Part shown: one piece after another, positions 16,902-25,772 of the stretch
How positions within the stretch are numbered: position 1 is the stretch's first letter
How the letters are laid out: every line of letters starts with the position of its first letter
DNA from: Variovorax boronicumulans
GTDB taxonomy: Bacteria; Pseudomonadota; Gammaproteobacteria; Burkholderiales; Burkholderiaceae_C
Assembly: GCF_029892485.1 (NCBI RefSeq)
Contig: NZ_JARXVG010000002.1
Span: forward strand, 62,001-126,000
Direction of reading: 5' to 3'
DNA: 64,000 nucleotides
The notes under the pieces: generated by a model
Database searches by the model: none
What the model was told of the DNA's origin: nothing
What the model saw: the letters and a program-made list of their open reading frames with translations, nothing else
Translations under genes and position numbers: made by a program

Positions 16902-17816
16902 TCAGCCGGCTTCTTCGATCGCCTCCGTCAGGAAGCGCACGAACGCCTTTCCCGCCTCGGGCAACGACCGGCCGGCCAGCGTCTCGACCTCGAGGTAGCG
17001 CTCGTTCATCTCCCTGTCCTTCAGGGGAATCGCGACCAGCGCCCGGGTCTTGAGCAGCGTGCGGATCGACAGCGCTCCATAGAAGGCGATGCTGCCGCCG
17101 CCCGCTGCCGCAAAGCTCACCAGCGCATTCGCATGGTTGCTGGACATGGCCTGCACATACTGCAGCCCCTGCCGGCCGCAGCCGATGTCGAGCAGTTGCC
17201 GGATCGAGCTGCCCTCCAGCGGCAGGCCCAGCGGATAGCCCACCACCTGGCGCAACGACAACTGCCGCTGCGCCGCCAGCGGATGGCCCTCGGCCATCAC
17301 CGCCAGGATGGGGCTGGGATGCCGCAACTCGACCTGGATGCCGGGCTCGGGCAGCGCGCTCAGCGTCATGCCGATATCCGCTTCACCGTCGCGTATGCGG
17401 CGCGGAATCTCGGTCGGCGTGCTGACCTCCAGGTGAAAGCGGATGCCTTCGTACTTCTCGCGAAAGCGCGAGATCAGCGTCGGCAGGAAGTCGAAGGCGA
17501 AACCCTCGGTGCTCACCACCCGCACATAGCCGCTGCGCAGGCCGCGCAGGCCGGCGATGTCGCTCGCCACCCGTTCGATGTCCTGCTGCGTCCGCTTGGC
17601 ATGCGCGGCCAGCAGTTCACCGGCGGCGTTGGGCACCATGCCGCGCGCATGGCGGTCGAACAGCAGCGTGTCGAGTTCGCGCTCCAGGCGCGCGACCTGC
17701 CGGCTCACGGCCGAGGGCGCCACGTTGAGCCTGAGCGCCGCCTCCTTCACCGAGCCGCTTTTCACGACCTCGAGAAAGTACCGGACCGCCGTCTCCTGCA
17801 GTGAGTGAAGTCGCAT
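16902..17816 (-). CDS. LysR-family regulator
   Basis: A 304-residue LysR-type regulator: HTH at about 8-67 (KEAALRLNVAPSAVSRQVARLERELDTLLFDR) and a periplasmic-binding-like effector domain from about 97. The longer frame in this phase is an artefact; the ATG at 17816 begins the conserved HTH. It is divergent from the Bug-type binding protein, amidase and MBL hydrolase, with a candidate LysR box between them, so it probably controls that operon in response to the imported compound. Confidence 0.9.
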   Translation of the reverse strand: MRLHSLQETAVRYFLEVVKSGSVKEAALRLNVAPSAVSRQVARLERELDTLLFDRHARGMVPNAAGELLAAHAKRTQQDIERVASDIAGLRGLRSGYVRVVSTEGFAFDFLPTLISRFREKYEGIRFHLEVSTPTEIPRRIRDGEADIGMTLSALPEPGIQVELRHPSPILAVMAEGHPLAAQRQLSLRQVVGYPLGLPLEGSSIRQLLDIGCGRQGLQYVQAMSSNHANALVSFAAAGGGSIAFYGALSIRTLLKTRALVAIPLKDREMNERYLEVETLAGRSLPEAGKAFVRFLTEAIEEAG

Positions 17817-17857
17817 GGGTATCTCCGGGTCGCACCGCGACCGATGGGCCGCGTCGA

Positions 17858-17872
17858 TTGCCGATTTGGCAA
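17858..17872. promoter_or_regulatory. candidate LysR box between LysR gene and Bug protein gene
   Basis: Perfect 15-bp palindrome TTGCC-GATTT-GGCAA with T-N11-A geometry (17859/17871), in the 129-bp divergent gap. Position and symmetry fit a LysR-type operator. Confidence 0.5.
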
Positions 17873-17945
17873 CGCACAATTCTAAACATTGCGCTTGTGG
17901 CAGCCCAAGCCGGCTCCTACGATGGGATTTCACAGGAGCCCATTC

Positions 17946-18929
17946 ATGAAAAGCCTTCCCGCACTGGCCGGCATCGCGCTGGCCTCCTGCCTCGGTCTTG
18001 CCTCGCTGGCCGCCACAGCGGCCGAGCCCGGCTTCCCGTCGCGGCCGGTCACCCTCGTGATCCCGTTTCCACCGGGGGGCGCGACGGACGTGAATGGCCG
18101 GATCCTCGGCCAGCGGCTGAGCAAGGAACTGGGCCAGCCCGTGGTCATAGAGAACCGCGCCGGAGCGGGAACGATCATCGGTGCGAGCTATGTTTCCAAG
18201 GCGGCACCGGACGGCTACACGCTGCTCGTGAGCTCGGGCACCACCTTCACCGTGAACCCCGCCATCCGCCCCAACCTGCCGTACGACCCGGTCAAGGGCT
18301 TCGAGCCCATCGGCATTGCCGGGCGGCTCGCACTCATCCTCCTGGCCAACAGCGAGGTGCCGGTGAAGACCGTCAAGCAGTTCGTGGACTACGTGAAGGC
18401 ATCGCCGGGCAAGTATTCCTACGCCTCCTACGGCACCGGCACCACCTCGCATTTCGCCGGCGAGACCATCCTGCATGCGGCCGGCCTGAAGATGACGCAC
18501 GTGCCCTACAAGGGCAGCGCACCGGCCATGACGGACCTCATGGGCGGGCAGGTCGCGTTCAGCGTCGACACGGTGAGCGCCGCCATCCCGCAACTCAAGA
18601 GCGGCAAGATCCGGGCCATTGCGGTGACGACGGCCAAGCGGTCCAGCCTCCTGCCCGATGTCCCCAGCCTGGCCGAGAGCGGCTATCCCGACATCGACAT
18701 GGACTCCTGGCTGATCCTCGCGGCGCCGAAAGGCCTGCCGCCGGAAGCGAAAACCCGCCTCGGGAAAGCGCTGGCCGCAACGATGACCGATCCGGACACT
18801 CGGGCCAAGCTGAGCGCCCAGGGGCTGGAGCCGGTCTACAGCAATGCCGCTGCGGCCAGCGAGCTGATCAACCGGGAACTGCCTGTGATGCGGGCCGTCG
18901 CCGCCCGCGCGAACATCACCGCCGACTGA
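17946..18929 (+). CDS. Bug/TctC-family tripartite tricarboxylate transporter substrate-binding protein
   Basis: A 327-residue periplasmic binding protein. A signal peptide (LAGIALASCLGLASLAATAAE) is followed by the Bug signature FPSRPVTLVIPFPPGGATDVNGR and VIENRAGAGTIIGA. AGGAG lies 8-9 nt before the ATG at 17946, excluding the upstream frame extension. No TctA/TctB membrane genes are nearby, as is common for this greatly expanded family in Burkholderiales. It leads an operon with the amidase (16-bp gap) and MBL hydrolase, so its ligand may be the amide or its acid. Ligand unknown. Confidence 0.9.
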   Translation: MKSLPALAGIALASCLGLASLAATAAEPGFPSRPVTLVIPFPPGGATDVNGRILGQRLSKELGQPVVIENRAGAGTIIGASYVSKAAPDGYTLLVSSGTTFTVNPAIRPNLPYDPVKGFEPIGIAGRLALILLANSEVPVKTVKQFVDYVKASPGKYSYASYGTGTTSHFAGETILHAAGLKMTHVPYKGSAPAMTDLMGGQVAFSVDTVSAAIPQLKSGKIRAIAVTTAKRSSLLPDVPSLAESGYPDIDMDSWLILAAPKGLPPEAKTRLGKALAATMTDPDTRAKLSAQGLEPVYSNAAAASELINRELPVMRAVAARANITAD

Positions 18930-18945
18930 TCCATCGACCATTGCA

Positions 18946-20472
18946 ATGTCCACACCCACCGAACTCGTCGAACACTCCGCGGTCGAACTGCGCCGCCTGA
19001 TCGGCAGCAAGGCGATCTCGCCGGTCGAACTGCTCGAGGCCTGCATCGCGCGCATCGCGCAGGTGAACCCCTTCGTCAACGCGGTGACCGCGACCTGCTT
19101 CGACCGCGCGCGGACCGAAGCCGCGGCCGCGGAAAAAGCCGTGATGCAGGGAGAGCCGCTGGGACTGCTGCACGGCCTCCCGCTGGGCGTGAAGGACCTG
19201 GAGCCGACCGAAGGCCTGCTCACCACCTGGGGTTCGCCGATCTACCGCGACCACGTGCCGCAGGAAGACATCGAACTCGTCGCCCGTCTTCGCAAGGCCG
19301 GCGCCATCGTGGCCGGCAAGACCAACGTGCCCGAGATGGGCGCGGGCGCCAACTCGCGCAACGAGGTCTGGGGCGCCACCGGCAACCCCTTCAATCCGAA
19401 CCTGAACGCGGGCGGCTCCTCGGGCGGATCGGCCGCGGCCCTCGCGTGCGACATGCTGCCCGTGTGCACCGGCTCCGACACCGGCGGATCGCTGCGCATT
19501 CCAGCGGCCAAGTGCGGCGTGGTGGGCTTCCGGCCCTCGCCGGGCATCGTGCCGAGCGTGCGAAAGCCGCTGGGCTGGACGCCGATCTCGGTGGTCGGTC
19601 CGATGGGCCGCACGGTGGAAGACGCCTGCCTGCAGCTCGCGGCATCGGCCGGCATGAGCGCCGGCGATCCGCTGAGCTATCCGCTGGACCCGCTCTCCTT
19701 TCTCAAGCCGCTGGATGTCGATCTCAGCCGGCTTCGCATTGCATGGACCGAAGACTTCGGCACCTGCGCGGTGAACGACAGCATCCGCGCCACCATGCGC
19801 CGCAAGATCGCTCCGATGCGGCACCTGTTCCAGCGCTGCGACGAAGTGAGCTTCGACCTGGGCGATGCACACCGCTGCTTCGATGTGCTGCGCGCCGAGG
19901 CGTTCGTGGCCGGCATGCACGCCGCCTACGAGCGCGACCCGGACAGCCTGGGCCCGAACCCGCGCGCGAACTACGAGATGGGCGCGCGCATGAGCCTGCT
20001 GGACAGCGCCTGGGCGCAGGCCGAGCAGACGCGCCTCATCAAGCGCTTCCAGTCCACCTTCGCCGACTACGACCTGGTGCTCTCGCCGACCACGCCGGTG
20101 TCGCCCTTCCCATGGACCCAGCCCTACGCCGACATCATCAACGGCGAGAAACAGGCCAACTACTACCGCTGGCTCGCGCTGACCTATGTGGTCACGCTGA
20201 CCACGCATCCGGCGATCTCGCTGCCCTGCGGCGTCGATCACGCGGGCATGCCGTTCGGCCTGCAGGTCGTGGGCGGCTTCCGGGCCGACCACCAGGTGCT
20301 GGGCGCGGCGCATGCCATGGAAATGGCGTTCGCCCGCGACGTGCAGCTGCGCCGCCCGCGGCCCGACCTGTCTTTGCTGCGCCCGGCCGAACCTTCGCTC
20401 ACCTCGATCGTCCGGACGCCACCGGTGCTGTCCGGCGGCGCGCGCGAAGCAGCCATCGTCGCGGCCGTCTGA
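18946..20472 (+). CDS. amidase (amidase-signature family)
   Basis: A 508-residue hydrolase with the full Ser-cisSer-Lys machinery: Lys83 in LGVKD, Ser158 in AGGSSGGSAAA, and nucleophile Ser182 in SDTGGSLRIPA. It should hydrolyse a carboxamide (or ester) to an acid in the cytoplasm. The C-terminal half contains SPTTPVSPFPW and HPAISLPCGVDHAGMPFGLQVVG, typical of broad-specificity amidases rather than GatA. It lies between the Bug protein and the MBL hydrolase and opposite a Rieske dioxygenase operon, so an aromatic amide is a plausible but unproven substrate. Confidence 0.9.
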   Translation: MSTPTELVEHSAVELRRLIGSKAISPVELLEACIARIAQVNPFVNAVTATCFDRARTEAAAAEKAVMQGEPLGLLHGLPLGVKDLEPTEGLLTTWGSPIYRDHVPQEDIELVARLRKAGAIVAGKTNVPEMGAGANSRNEVWGATGNPFNPNLNAGGSSGGSAAALACDMLPVCTGSDTGGSLRIPAAKCGVVGFRPSPGIVPSVRKPLGWTPISVVGPMGRTVEDACLQLAASAGMSAGDPLSYPLDPLSFLKPLDVDLSRLRIAWTEDFGTCAVNDSIRATMRRKIAPMRHLFQRCDEVSFDLGDAHRCFDVLRAEAFVAGMHAAYERDPDSLGPNPRANYEMGARMSLLDSAWAQAEQTRLIKRFQSTFADYDLVLSPTTPVSPFPWTQPYADIINGEKQANYYRWLALTYVVTLTTHPAISLPCGVDHAGMPFGLQVVGGFRADHQVLGAAHAMEMAFARDVQLRRPRPDLSLLRPAEPSLTSIVRTPPVLSGGAREAAIVAAV

Positions 20473-20521
20473 CACCATCGGCGGAACGGCCACAATCGAC
20501 CTCCCTCTGGAGGTGAACACG

Positions 20522-21592
20522 ATGGATGGTCTGGAAGAAACAGCGGACGCGGCGAAGGGCAAGCTCATCTACCCCTTTGCGGAGTTGCCGCCACGCGGCA
20601 AGTCGATCGAGGTCGCCACGGGCGTGCACTGGATCCGCATGCCGCTGCCCTATTCGCTCGACCACATCAACCTGTGGGCGCTGGACGACGGCGCCGGCTG
20701 GGCCGTGGTGGACACCGGCGTGCGCACTGAGGAAACGGTCGCCGTCTGGCGCGAGCTCTTCGCCAATTCGCCGGACACGCGCGGCCTCACCCGCGTCTTC
20801 GTGACGCACATGCACCCCGACCACGTCGGCATGGCCGGCTGGCTCACTCGCAAGTTCGGCGTGCGGCTGTGGATGACCCGCTCCGAATACCTCATGTGCC
20901 GCGTGATGGTGTCCGACACCGGACGCGAAGCACCCGACGACGCCATCGCCTTCTACCGGCGCGCCGGCTGGAGCGATGCCGCCATCGAGACCTATCGCAC
21001 GCGCTTCGGCAATTTCGGCAAGCACATCCATCCGCTGCCCGACAGCTTCCGGCGGCTTCGCGACGGCGAGGTGCTGCGCATCGGCGCGCACGACTGGCGC
21101 ATCGTCACCGGCAACGGCCATTCGCCCGAGCATGCGTGCCTGTACTGCCCCGACCTGAAGGTGCTGATCTCGGGCGACCAGATCCTGCCGCGCATCTCGT
21201 CGAACGTTTCGGTGTCGCCCATCGAACCCGACGCCGATCCGATGGCCGACTGGCTCGCGTCGCTGGCCAAGCTCAAACGCGAAGTGCCCGACGACGTGCT
21301 GGTGCTGCCCTCGCACAACGAGTGCTTCCGCGGCCTGCATGCGCGCATCGACCGGTTGCAGACGGGCCAGGAGCGCTCGCTCGACCGGTTGCGCAACACC
21401 TTGAAGACGCCCAGGCGCGCGGTCGATGTGTTCGCGAGCCTGTTCGCGCGCAGCATCGCCGAGTCCGACGTGCAGCTGCTGGGCATGGCGACGGGTGAGA
21501 GCCTCGCCTGCCTCAACTACCTGTTGCACCGCGGCGAAGTCGTCTGCGACATCGCCGACGACGGCATCGGCTGGTATCGGCTCGCCGGCTAA
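20522..21592 (+). CDS. MBL-fold metallo-hydrolase
   Basis: A 356-residue metallo-beta-lactamase-fold hydrolase with the zinc motif THMHPDHVGM, a third ligand in GNGHSPEHACLY and the bridging Asp in LISGDQILP. The C-terminal ~90 residues form a helical winged-helix-like tail as in several family members acting on thioesters or lactones. It follows the amidase by 49 bp. Its stop overlaps the stop of the convergent SDR gene by 4 bp. The substrate is unknown. The upstream frame extension to 20312 overlaps the amidase; the ATG at 20522 follows AGGTG and is preferred. Confidence 0.88.
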   Translation: MDGLEETADAAKGKLIYPFAELPPRGKSIEVATGVHWIRMPLPYSLDHINLWALDDGAGWAVVDTGVRTEETVAVWRELFANSPDTRGLTRVFVTHMHPDHVGMAGWLTRKFGVRLWMTRSEYLMCRVMVSDTGREAPDDAIAFYRRAGWSDAAIETYRTRFGNFGKHIHPLPDSFRRLRDGEVLRIGAHDWRIVTGNGHSPEHACLYCPDLKVLISGDQILPRISSNVSVSPIEPDADPMADWLASLAKLKREVPDDVLVLPSHNECFRGLHARIDRLQTGQERSLDRLRNTLKTPRRAVDVFASLFARSIAESDVQLLGMATGESLACLNYLLHRGEVVCDIADDGIGWYRLAG

Positions 21593-22371
21593 CCGCCGAA
21601 CCAGTCCCGCGCTGAGCGCCCCTGGTCGGGGCCCAGCATCGAGAACCCGCCGTCGACCGGAATGTCTGCGCCGGTCACGAAACGCGCCGCGTCCGAGCAC
21701 AGGAACAGCACCACCTGCGCCACGTCGTCGCCGTCGCCCGCACGGCCCAGCGGATGCATCGGCGCGGCCATGCGGTCCGCATGCGCACGGTCGCCGCCCG
21801 ACATGCGCGAGAGCGCATCCGACCAGGTCCAGCCCGGCGACACCGAGTTCACACGCACGCGCCTGTGCGCCAGGCTTGCGGCCTGGTTGCGCGTCAGCTG
21901 AAGGATGGCCGCCTTGGCCGCCGGATAGAGCGCCCGATTCGCCGTGCCGAACTTGCCGCCGACACTGCCCATGTTCACGACCGCCCCGCCCTGCGCCGCC
22001 AGGGCATCGGCGGTCTTTTGCACCAGCAGCGCACCGGAGACCAGGTTGACGTCGAGCGCATGCAGCCATTCGCCGCGCGAAGCTTCCAGTCCGTTGTCGC
22101 CGTACACCACCGCGTTGTTGATGAGGAAGTCGATGCGCCTCTCGCTGGCGAGCGCATCGGCCACCAGCGCATCGAGTGCCGCATCGGAGGCGATGTCGCA
22201 CGCAATGAAGCGGCAGCGCGAACCCAGCTCGACGGCCAACGCCTCGCCGCGTGCGGCATCGATGTCCACCGCCAGCACCTGCACACCGGCTTTCACGAAA
22301 GCACGGACGATGGCGCTGCCGAGCATGGCCGCCGCGCCGGTGACGATGGCGACTTTTCCTTCGAAGTTCAT
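21589..22371 (-). CDS. short-chain dehydrogenase/reductase
   Basis: A 260-residue classical SDR. The cofactor motif reads TGAAAMLGSA (the usual TGxxxGxG altered by Met), then NNAVV, catalytic Ser in NMGSVGG and YPAAK (YxxxK), then PGWTWSDAL. As the last gene of a six-gene Rieske operon, a role as cis-dihydrodiol dehydrogenase is the simplest guess. The ATG overlaps the stop of the isochorismatase-like gene (ATGA). Long-chain alcohol or ketone substrates cannot be excluded. Confidence 0.87.
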   Translation of the reverse strand: MNFEGKVAIVTGAAAMLGSAIVRAFVKAGVQVLAVDIDAARGEALAVELGSRCRFIACDIASDAALDALVADALASERRIDFLINNAVVYGDNGLEASRGEWLHALDVNLVSGALLVQKTADALAAQGGAVVNMGSVGGKFGTANRALYPAAKAAILQLTRNQAASLAHRRVRVNSVSPGWTWSDALSRMSGGDRAHADRMAAPMHPLGRAGDGDDVAQVVLFLCSDAARFVTGADIPVDGGFSMLGPDQGRSARDWFGG

Positions 22372-22961
22372 GGCATGGCCTTCATTTGTGCGACCGCTTC
22401 CTCGACGCTCATCACGTCCGCGAGCATCGCCAATGTTCCCAGGCTCGCCGCATGCAGATGCGCCAGCGCAGTGTTGCAGGCATCGGCGACGACCGCCACC
22501 TCGTAACCCAGGTCGCTCGCGTGGCGCGCGCCATGCTCGACCACGTGGTTGGTCGCAATGCCAGCCACATAGAGCCGCGATGCCCCGGTGCTGCGCACCA
22601 CATCTTCGAGCCCGCTGGCCCAGAACGGGTTGTTGCGCTTGTGGGTGACGATGGCCTCGCCCGGCAGCGGCGCGAGTTCCTCATAGAACTCCGCGCCCCA
22701 CTCCCCGTCGAGCACCGCACCCGTTTCGGCCACCCGCCGGAACAGCGTGCAGTTGCGCAGGCAATCGGCGTATCCGGGCGCGAAGGCGATGCGCACGAAG
22801 ATCACCGGCACGCCGCTCGCCCGCGCACCGGCGATCAGGCGCGAGGCCGAGGCGATGAGCCGCGGGCGCGCCGGATCGTCGGCCGCCACGCCCACGCGCA
22901 CCTTGCCATCGACATGCAGCACATCGTTCTGGTAATGCATGGCCAGGAGCGCGGCCTTCAC
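22368..22961 (-). CDS. isochorismatase-like hydrolase lacking the usual catalytic Cys
   Basis: A 197-residue cysteine-hydrolase-superfamily protein starting at GTG, which overlaps the stop of the dioxygenase beta gene (GTGA). The family Asp is in MHYQNDVL and the Lys in THKRNNPFW. The nucleophile segment, normally ATxVCV, reads GIATNHVVEHGAR, so the Cys is replaced by Val. True isochorismatases also lack the Cys and hydrolyse a vinyl ether, so this may act on an enol ether or be non-hydrolytic. The longer frame to 23102 lacks coupling and overlaps beta. Confidence 0.8.
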   Translation of the reverse strand: MKAALLAMHYQNDVLHVDGKVRVGVAADDPARPRLIASASRLIAGARASGVPVIFVRIAFAPGYADCLRNCTLFRRVAETGAVLDGEWGAEFYEELAPLPGEAIVTHKRNNPFWASGLEDVVRSTGASRLYVAGIATNHVVEHGARHASDLGYEVAVVADACNTALAHLHAASLGTLAMLADVMSVEEAVAQMKAMP

Positions 22962-23443
22962 ATGAACACCTGCAGGGCTTCGTGCGGCGCGTCGCAGTTG
23001 ACGAGCTCGACGCGCTTCATGTGGATGCGAAATTCGCCGCCCTCGCGCCGCAGCGTGTGCAACACACTGCCGCCGAAAGTGCGCTGCTCGGTCTTGCGCC
23101 ATTCGAGGAGCAGGAAGGTCGAGCGCACGACACAGCCTTCTTCATCGCGTGATTCGAGCCCGATGTTGCCCACCACATGCACCGTGCGCGTGGGCGGCTG
23201 CTGCGAATAGGCGCGCGCCTGCTCGAGCCGCCGCGCCCGCATCGAGCGCAGCAAGGCGTCTTCGCAGAACAGCGAGGCGTGGTTGATGTGATCGGCCTGC
23301 CCGTGCACCAACGGCACCCAGTAGAGCCCCTCGGGCGTGAAGAGCCGCTGCCATTCGTCCCAGCGGTGCTCGTCCAGGAGGCGCGCCTCGTGGTGCAGGA
23401 ACTGCGTGATCGCCTGCTGCTCGTGCCAGTCGTTGAAGTTCAT
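22958..23443 (-). CDS. aromatic-ring-hydroxylating dioxygenase beta subunit
   Basis: A 161-residue small subunit of a Rieske non-haem iron oxygenase, NTF2-like fold: FLHHEARLLDEHRWDEWQRLF, GLYWVPL and RTVHVVGNI are typical of benzoate/toluate/anthranilate dioxygenase beta chains. It has a structural role in the alpha3-beta3 hexamer. Its ATG overlaps the alpha stop (ATGA) and its stop overlaps the next GTG, showing strict translational coupling and supporting equal stoichiometry with alpha. Confidence 0.92.
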   Translation of the reverse strand: MNFNDWHEQQAITQFLHHEARLLDEHRWDEWQRLFTPEGLYWVPLVHGQADHINHASLFCEDALLRSMRARRLEQARAYSQQPPTRTVHVVGNIGLESRDEEGCVVRSTFLLLEWRKTEQRTFGGSVLHTLRREGGEFRIHMKRVELVNCDAPHEALQVFM

Positions 23444-24783
23444 TCGGCGCTCCCGGCCGGCGCGCCCATGTACGAGGCCCAGGCCGCGAACATGTTGCGC
23501 GATGGCATCTCGCTGTTGCCGTTGGAGGCCCGCCCGCCCGGCAGCGGCTGGTCGCGCCCGGCTGCGCGGTGCATGCTGACCCATTCGCCGCCGTCGGAGG
23601 CCAGCCCCTCCTGCACGCGGTTGTAGGCCTCCAGGTCGTCGGGCATCACGTTCGACGAGGGCGAGTTGACGATGTTGGTGTACTTCAAGGTGCGCTGGAA
23701 GGTCGCCTCGGGCGCGCCCTTCAGCCGGAAGCTGAAGATCTCCACCAGCGTGCGGTCCACTGACAAAGGCCGGATCACGCGGATCTGCTGGAACGAGGTG
23801 TGCGGCGAACAGCTCGGGTAGACGATGGTGTTGTGCCGGTTCACCCGCAGGATTTCGCCCGCGCGCTCGGCGCCCTGGCTGGCTTCGAGCGCCGCCACAT
23901 AGGCCAGGCTCACCGGGTCGGTGGGCGGCACGAAGATGCCTTCCATGAAGCCGTGGCCGTTGTCGTAGCCCTTGAGCTCCAGGTTCTCCCAGAACTCCAG
24001 CGGCTCGCCGTTGCCGTCGACGATCACCACCTCGAAGGGCTTGGGCGTGCCCGAGGGCATGGCCTCGAACTCTTCCTTGGCCGCGCGCCACGACGACTCG
24101 TGCGTGGCCACCGCATGGATCGTGTCGTGCAGGTTCTCGAAAAAGATCTTCCAGTTGTTGCGCTGGATCACGCGCTGCACGCCGCCGGCCACTTCCACTT
24201 CGCCATCGGGGGCGCGGTCGCAGAAGTTGTCGAGCGATGTGGCCACGCCGCCGAGGAAGTCGGCGAGTTCGGGGCCGTCTTCCGAAAGGCTCGCGAACAC
24301 AAAGCCGCGGTGGCTGGCCACGCGCGCCACCTTGCGCACCGAGTGCGACCCGCTCTTGAGGTCGAGCGCAGTGTCCTCGTAGCCGCTGCGCAGCGGCACC
24401 GACAGGAGGCTGCCATCGCACTTGAAGGTCCAGCCGTGGTAGAGGCACCGCAGGAACTTGCCGGCGCTGCCGCTGCCGTCGGGAACGATCTTGGCGCCCT
24501 TGTGCGGGCAGCGGTTGTACAGCACATTCACCGCGCCGTCGGTGTGGCGCACCATCACCACGGGCTCGCGGCCCAGGCGCGTGGTGAAGTAGTCGCCGAC
24601 GTTGGGCACCTGGCTCTCGTGGCCCACGTACAGCCAGGCCTGGCCGAAGACGCGGTCCATCTCCAGCTCGAAGATGGCGGGGTCGGTGTAGACGCGCTTG
24701 TGCACGCGGTCGGGCTGCACGAGCCCCTTTATGTCGAGCGAGGGTGCAAAAGGTATGGGGGTGATGGGGATCACGGGATTCAT
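23440..24783 (-). CDS. aromatic-ring-hydroxylating dioxygenase alpha subunit (Rieske)
   Basis: A 447-residue catalytic subunit. Rieske [2Fe-2S] ligands are Cys92/His94 (CPHKG) and Cys113/His116 (CLYHG); mononuclear iron ligands His223 and His228 lie in ENLHDTIHAVATH with bridging Asp220. An ATG at 24807 overlaps the reductase stop, but CAGGAG lies 9 nt before the ATG at 24783, which I prefer. Overall form is the benzoate/anthranilate type with a separate beta subunit and a reductase in the same operon. The substrate cannot be read from sequence; an aromatic acid is likely. Confidence 0.93.
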   Translation of the reverse strand: MNPVIPITPIPFAPSLDIKGLVQPDRVHKRVYTDPAIFELEMDRVFGQAWLYVGHESQVPNVGDYFTTRLGREPVVMVRHTDGAVNVLYNRCPHKGAKIVPDGSGSAGKFLRCLYHGWTFKCDGSLLSVPLRSGYEDTALDLKSGSHSVRKVARVASHRGFVFASLSEDGPELADFLGGVATSLDNFCDRAPDGEVEVAGGVQRVIQRNNWKIFFENLHDTIHAVATHESSWRAAKEEFEAMPSGTPKPFEVVIVDGNGEPLEFWENLELKGYDNGHGFMEGIFVPPTDPVSLAYVAALEASQGAERAGEILRVNRHNTIVYPSCSPHTSFQQIRVIRPLSVDRTLVEIFSFRLKGAPEATFQRTLKYTNIVNSPSSNVMPDDLEAYNRVQEGLASDGGEWVSMHRAAGRDQPLPGGRASNGNSEMPSRNMFAAWASYMGAPAGSAE

Positions 24784-24806
24784 CGGGTGGGTCTCCTGAA
24801 GCGTCA

Positions 24807-25772
24807 TCAGATGTCGAGCACCAGGTGCGGCGTCTTGGCGCGCGACACGCAGGTGCACAGGGTCTTGCCGCCCGCCTTCTCGCGCGGGCTCAGGTTATGG
24901 TCGCGGTGGTCGGGCACGCCTTCCACCACGTCGACGGCGCACACGCCGCAGTCGCCCTGGCGGCAGTCGTACATCGGGTCGAGCCCGGCGGCGATGAGCA
25001 CGTCGAGCAGGCTCTGGCCGGGCGGCACGGTCAGCGTCTTGCCCGAGCGCAGCGTGCGCACCTCGAACGGCGTGTCGCCGGCCTCTGCGAGCGCGCCGGC
25101 GAAAAGTTCGAAGTGCACGTGGTCGTCGGGCCAGCCTTGCGTGCGAGCGGTGTCGACCACCGCCTGCACCATGCCGCGCGGGCCGCAGACATGCAGGTGG
25201 CGACCGCCCTGCGGCGCCGCGAGCAGTGCGCGCAGGTCGAGGCCGCGCGCGGGGTCGCCGCCGTCGTGCACCACCGTGCCGCCGAGCGCTCGCACTTCGT
25301 CCAGGTAGGCGGTCGCTTCTTCGCTGCGCGTCGCATAGAAGAAGTCGAAGGCCTGGCCCTCGGCGGCCAGCGCGCGCGCCATGCACAGCAGCGGCGTGAT
25401 GCCGATGCCGCCTGCCACCAGCAGCGGCTGCTGGCCGCCCTTGTCATCCTTGTGCAGGGCGAAGTCGTTGCGCGGCGGGTGCGCAGCCAGCACCGCGCCG
25501 GGCGCGAGCCCGTGCATCCAGGCCGAGCCGCCCGTGCCCTGCGGCTCGTGCAGCACGGCGATCTCGTAGCTGCCGGAGCCATCGTGCGGGCGAACCAGGG
25601 AATACGCGCGCTGCCCGCTCGAATGCGCCACCTGCACGCTCAGGTGCGCGCCCGGTGCGAACGGCGGCAGGTCGCCGCCATTCGCCGGCCGCAGCACGAA
25701 CGCCTTGATGGCCGGCGTGAGCGGCGTGACCGAGGCCACGACCAGCGCCAGCATGTCTGCGCCCTGCGTCAT
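24807..25772 (-). CDS. phthalate-dioxygenase-type (PDR/VanB) reductase
   Basis: A 321-residue NAD(P)H-dependent flavin iron-sulfur reductase with FMN-binding RAYSLVRP, pyridine-nucleotide site GGIGITPLLCMARAL, HLHVCGPRGMV, and a C-terminal plant-type [2Fe-2S] domain (DCRQGDCGVCAVDV, later LCTC). It feeds electrons to the adjacent oxygenase. The FMN-then-ferredoxin domain order is that of phthalate dioxygenase reductase, unlike BenC/AntC where ferredoxin comes first. The ATG overlaps the stop of the upstream dienelactone-hydrolase fusion. Confidence 0.93.
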   Translation of the reverse strand: MTQGADMLALVVASVTPLTPAIKAFVLRPANGGDLPPFAPGAHLSVQVAHSSGQRAYSLVRPHDGSGSYEIAVLHEPQGTGGSAWMHGLAPGAVLAAHPPRNDFALHKDDKGGQQPLLVAGGIGITPLLCMARALAAEGQAFDFFYATRSEEATAYLDEVRALGGTVVHDGGDPARGLDLRALLAAPQGGRHLHVCGPRGMVQAVVDTARTQGWPDDHVHFELFAGALAEAGDTPFEVRTLRSGKTLTVPPGQSLLDVLIAAGLDPMYDCRQGDCGVCAVDVVEGVPDHRDHNLSPREKAGGKTLCTCVSRAKTPHLVLDI

